Assembly (NCBI GenBank): GCA_947625565.1
Contig: CANQOU010000063.1
Coordinates: forward strand, 1-6,987
Reading direction: 5' to 3'
Length of the DNA stretch: 6,987 nucleotides
From: an uncultured Clostridia bacterium
GTDB taxonomy: Bacteria > Bacillota > Clostridia > TANB77 > CAG-508
Part shown: one piece after another, positions 6,031 to 6,987 of the stretch
How positions within the stretch are numbered: position 1 is the stretch's first letter
Layout of the letters: every line of letters starts with the position of its first letter
The notes under the pieces: model-generated
What the model was told of the DNA's origin: nothing
Seen by the model: only the letters and a program-made list of their open reading frames with translations
Databases searched by the model: none
Made by a program: the position numbers and the translations under genes

Positions 6031-6705
6031 ATGAAGAAATATGTATGTGAATTCATTGGAACAGCAGTACTTGTATTGTTTGGTTGTGGAAGTGCTGCCA
6101 TTGCTGGAACAACATTAGGGACATTAGGAATTGCATTAGCATTTGGGTTATCTATTGTAGCTATGGCATATGTAATAGGAGAAATATCTGGATGCCATGT
6201 AAATCCAGCAGTATCTCTAGCTATGTTAATTGACAAAAGAATGACGCTAAAAGATTTTGTAGGATATGTAATTGCACAAGTATTAGGTGCTATTGCAGGA
6301 ATAGGTATCTTATATGCAATTATGGCAAGTGCAGAATTAGATTTGACAGTATTAGGAGCAAATGGATTTGGAGAGGCTTCTAGTGTAGGACTAAATATGG
6401 TAGGAGCTTTACTTGTAGAAGTTGTTCTTACATTTGTGTTTGTTTATACTGTATTAGGAGTAACAGCTGATAAAAATAAATCTTCTGTTGCAGGAATTGT
6501 AATAGGATTAACTTTAGCATTTGTACATATTATGGGAATTCCATTAACAGGAACATCTGTAAACCCAGCTAGAAGTTTAGCACCAGCATTATTTTTAGGA
6601 GGAGAAGCATTAAAACAAGTATGGGTATTTATTGTAGCACCATTAGTAGGAGCAGCTATAGCTGCTGTTGTATACAGATTTTTAAATAAAAAAGTAAAAG
6701 AATAG
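6031..6705 (+). CDS. aqpZ: Aquaporin, AqpZ-like water channel (MIP family)
   Basis: This 224-residue integral membrane channel passes water across the cytoplasmic membrane and would work as a homotetramer. It has the six-helix, two-half-helix MIP layout: helices near 3-24, 34-52, 75-98, 119-143, 151-168 and 195-216, with the two pore motifs NPA at 58-60 and 178-180. The selectivity filter, aligned to E. coli AqpZ (F43, H174, T183, R189), is F38, H166, T175, R181. This is the narrow water-selective type rather than a glycerol facilitator, which would also be longer and carry an NPA-x-D second motif; here the second motif is NPARS. Length is close to the 231 residues of AqpZ. AAGGAGG sits 7 bases before the ATG. 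It is transcribed alone, between its own promoter and a strong terminator. Transport of other small neutral solutes cannot be excluded. Confidence 0.95.
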   Translation: MKKYVCEFIGTAVLVLFGCGSAAIAGTTLGTLGIALAFGLSIVAMAYVIGEISGCHVNPAVSLAMLIDKRMTLKDFVGYVIAQVLGAIAGIGILYAIMASAELDLTVLGANGFGEASSVGLNMVGALLVEVVLTFVFVYTVLGVTADKNKSSVAGIVIGLTLAFVHIMGIPLTGTSVNPARSLAPALFLGGEALKQVWVFIVAPLVGAAIAAVVYRFLNKKVKE

Positions 6706-6708
6706 AAA

Positions 6709-6755
6709 TCTATATAAAAAAGACAGTTGTTTAACAACTGTCTTTTTTATATAGA
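6709..6755. terminator. Strong bidirectional terminator after the aquaporin gene
   Basis: A perfect 23-bp inverted repeat (6709-6731 with 6733-6755) starts 3 bases after the stop codon. The G/C-containing core GACAGTTGTT/AACAACTGTC is followed by CTTTTTT on both strands, so it can end transcription in either direction. Confidence 0.93.
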
Positions 6756-6987
6756 TACACTTCAGTTATATTAATGAAAACAAAAAGTTTGTGATTAAAA
6801 ACATAATTATATAATTTAGGAATATAAGTTAATTTATGTTAAAATCACTTAGTTGAAAACTATTCTCTTTTGTGTTAGAATATTGGAAGTATAGAATTAA
6901 TAAGAAATTAGTTAAGAAATAGAATTACTTTGGAATTTTTAGGAACTTGGGAGTCAATTTATAATCCAAATTTTAATTCCGTCGAAT
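6756..6987. other. Non-coding end of window, possible start of a 5' leader
   Basis: No reading frame with a start and ribosome site is seen in these 232 bases on either strand. After the promoter at 6853-6881 the sequence contains a possible nested fold: GGAATT (6932-6937) with AATTCC (6975-6980) outside, and TTGG (6947-6950) with CCAA (6966-6969) inside. It may be the untranslated leader of a gene beyond the right edge. No known riboswitch motif, tRNA or rRNA was recognised. Confidence 0.4.
6853..6881 (+). promoter_or_regulatory. Promoter reading out of the window to the right
   Basis: TTGAAA (6853-6858) and TAGAAT (6876-6881) are 17 bases apart, and TGT before the -10 box makes it an extended -10. 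Transcription would start near 6888, so the leader is at least 100 bases long within the window. Confidence 0.6.

Noticed and set aside
5949..6236. Minus-strand open frame over the aquaporin start
   Set aside because: It is antisense to the aquaporin gene and covers its promoter; no independent signals support it.
6444..6737. Minus-strand open frame over the aquaporin 3' end and terminator
   Set aside because: It is antisense to conserved aquaporin sequence and begins inside the terminator hairpin.
1..6987. Recoded TGA, CRISPR array, tRNA or rRNA genes, or a new multi-gene defence system
   Set aside because: Trp is encoded by TGG and TGA acts as a stop; no regularly spaced repeats, cloverleaf or rRNA sequence was seen; and the genes fall into known families without a system-like operon.

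Overview
The window is a very AT-rich stretch of bacterial chromosome with the standard genetic code: TGG encodes Trp, and TAA, TAG and TGA all act as stops. Strong AGGAGG-type ribosome sites, -35/-10 promoters, an LPXTG protein with a sortase, and a full-length MutS2 point to a low-GC Bacillota, most likely a Clostridia-type organism. The species cannot be named from this sequence.

Layout, left to right. (1) Positions 1-2360, minus strand: mutS2, complete except for its last codons, which lie beyond the window's left edge. (2) 2361-2566: back-to-back promoters for mutS2 and for a small LPXTG protein. (3) 2567-2923, plus: a 118-residue cell-wall-anchored protein with an Asn/Thr-rich stalk. 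(4) 2945-2980: a hairpin terminator shared with the convergent sortase gene. (5) 2987-3680, minus: a sortase gene with His, Cys and Arg motifs all recognisable but split by a single extra base near 3251. (6) 3681-3895: a divergent intergenic region with a leader hairpin and a promoter. (7) 3896-5817, plus: a gene for a small four-helix membrane protein, interrupted after codon 13 by a complete 1431-bp insertion sequence (3935-5365). The element resembles the IS1202 (formerly ISNCY) family, has an intact 416-residue DDE transposase, and is flanked by a 17-bp target duplication. (8) 6031-6705, plus: an AqpZ-type aquaporin with its own consensus promoter and a 23-bp inverted-repeat terminator. 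(9) 6756-6987: no gene, but a good promoter pointing out of the window to the right.

The genes are mostly independent transcription units. The one functional pairing is the small LPXTG protein and the adjacent sortase that probably anchored it; the sortase frame is now broken. Two neighbouring envelope genes, the sortase and the membrane protein, are therefore both damaged. I see no new defence or biosynthetic system. The most informative parts are the insertion sequence, with its long duplication, paired terminal motifs and in-frame fusion to the disrupted gene, and the sortase/substrate pair with its unusual leader.
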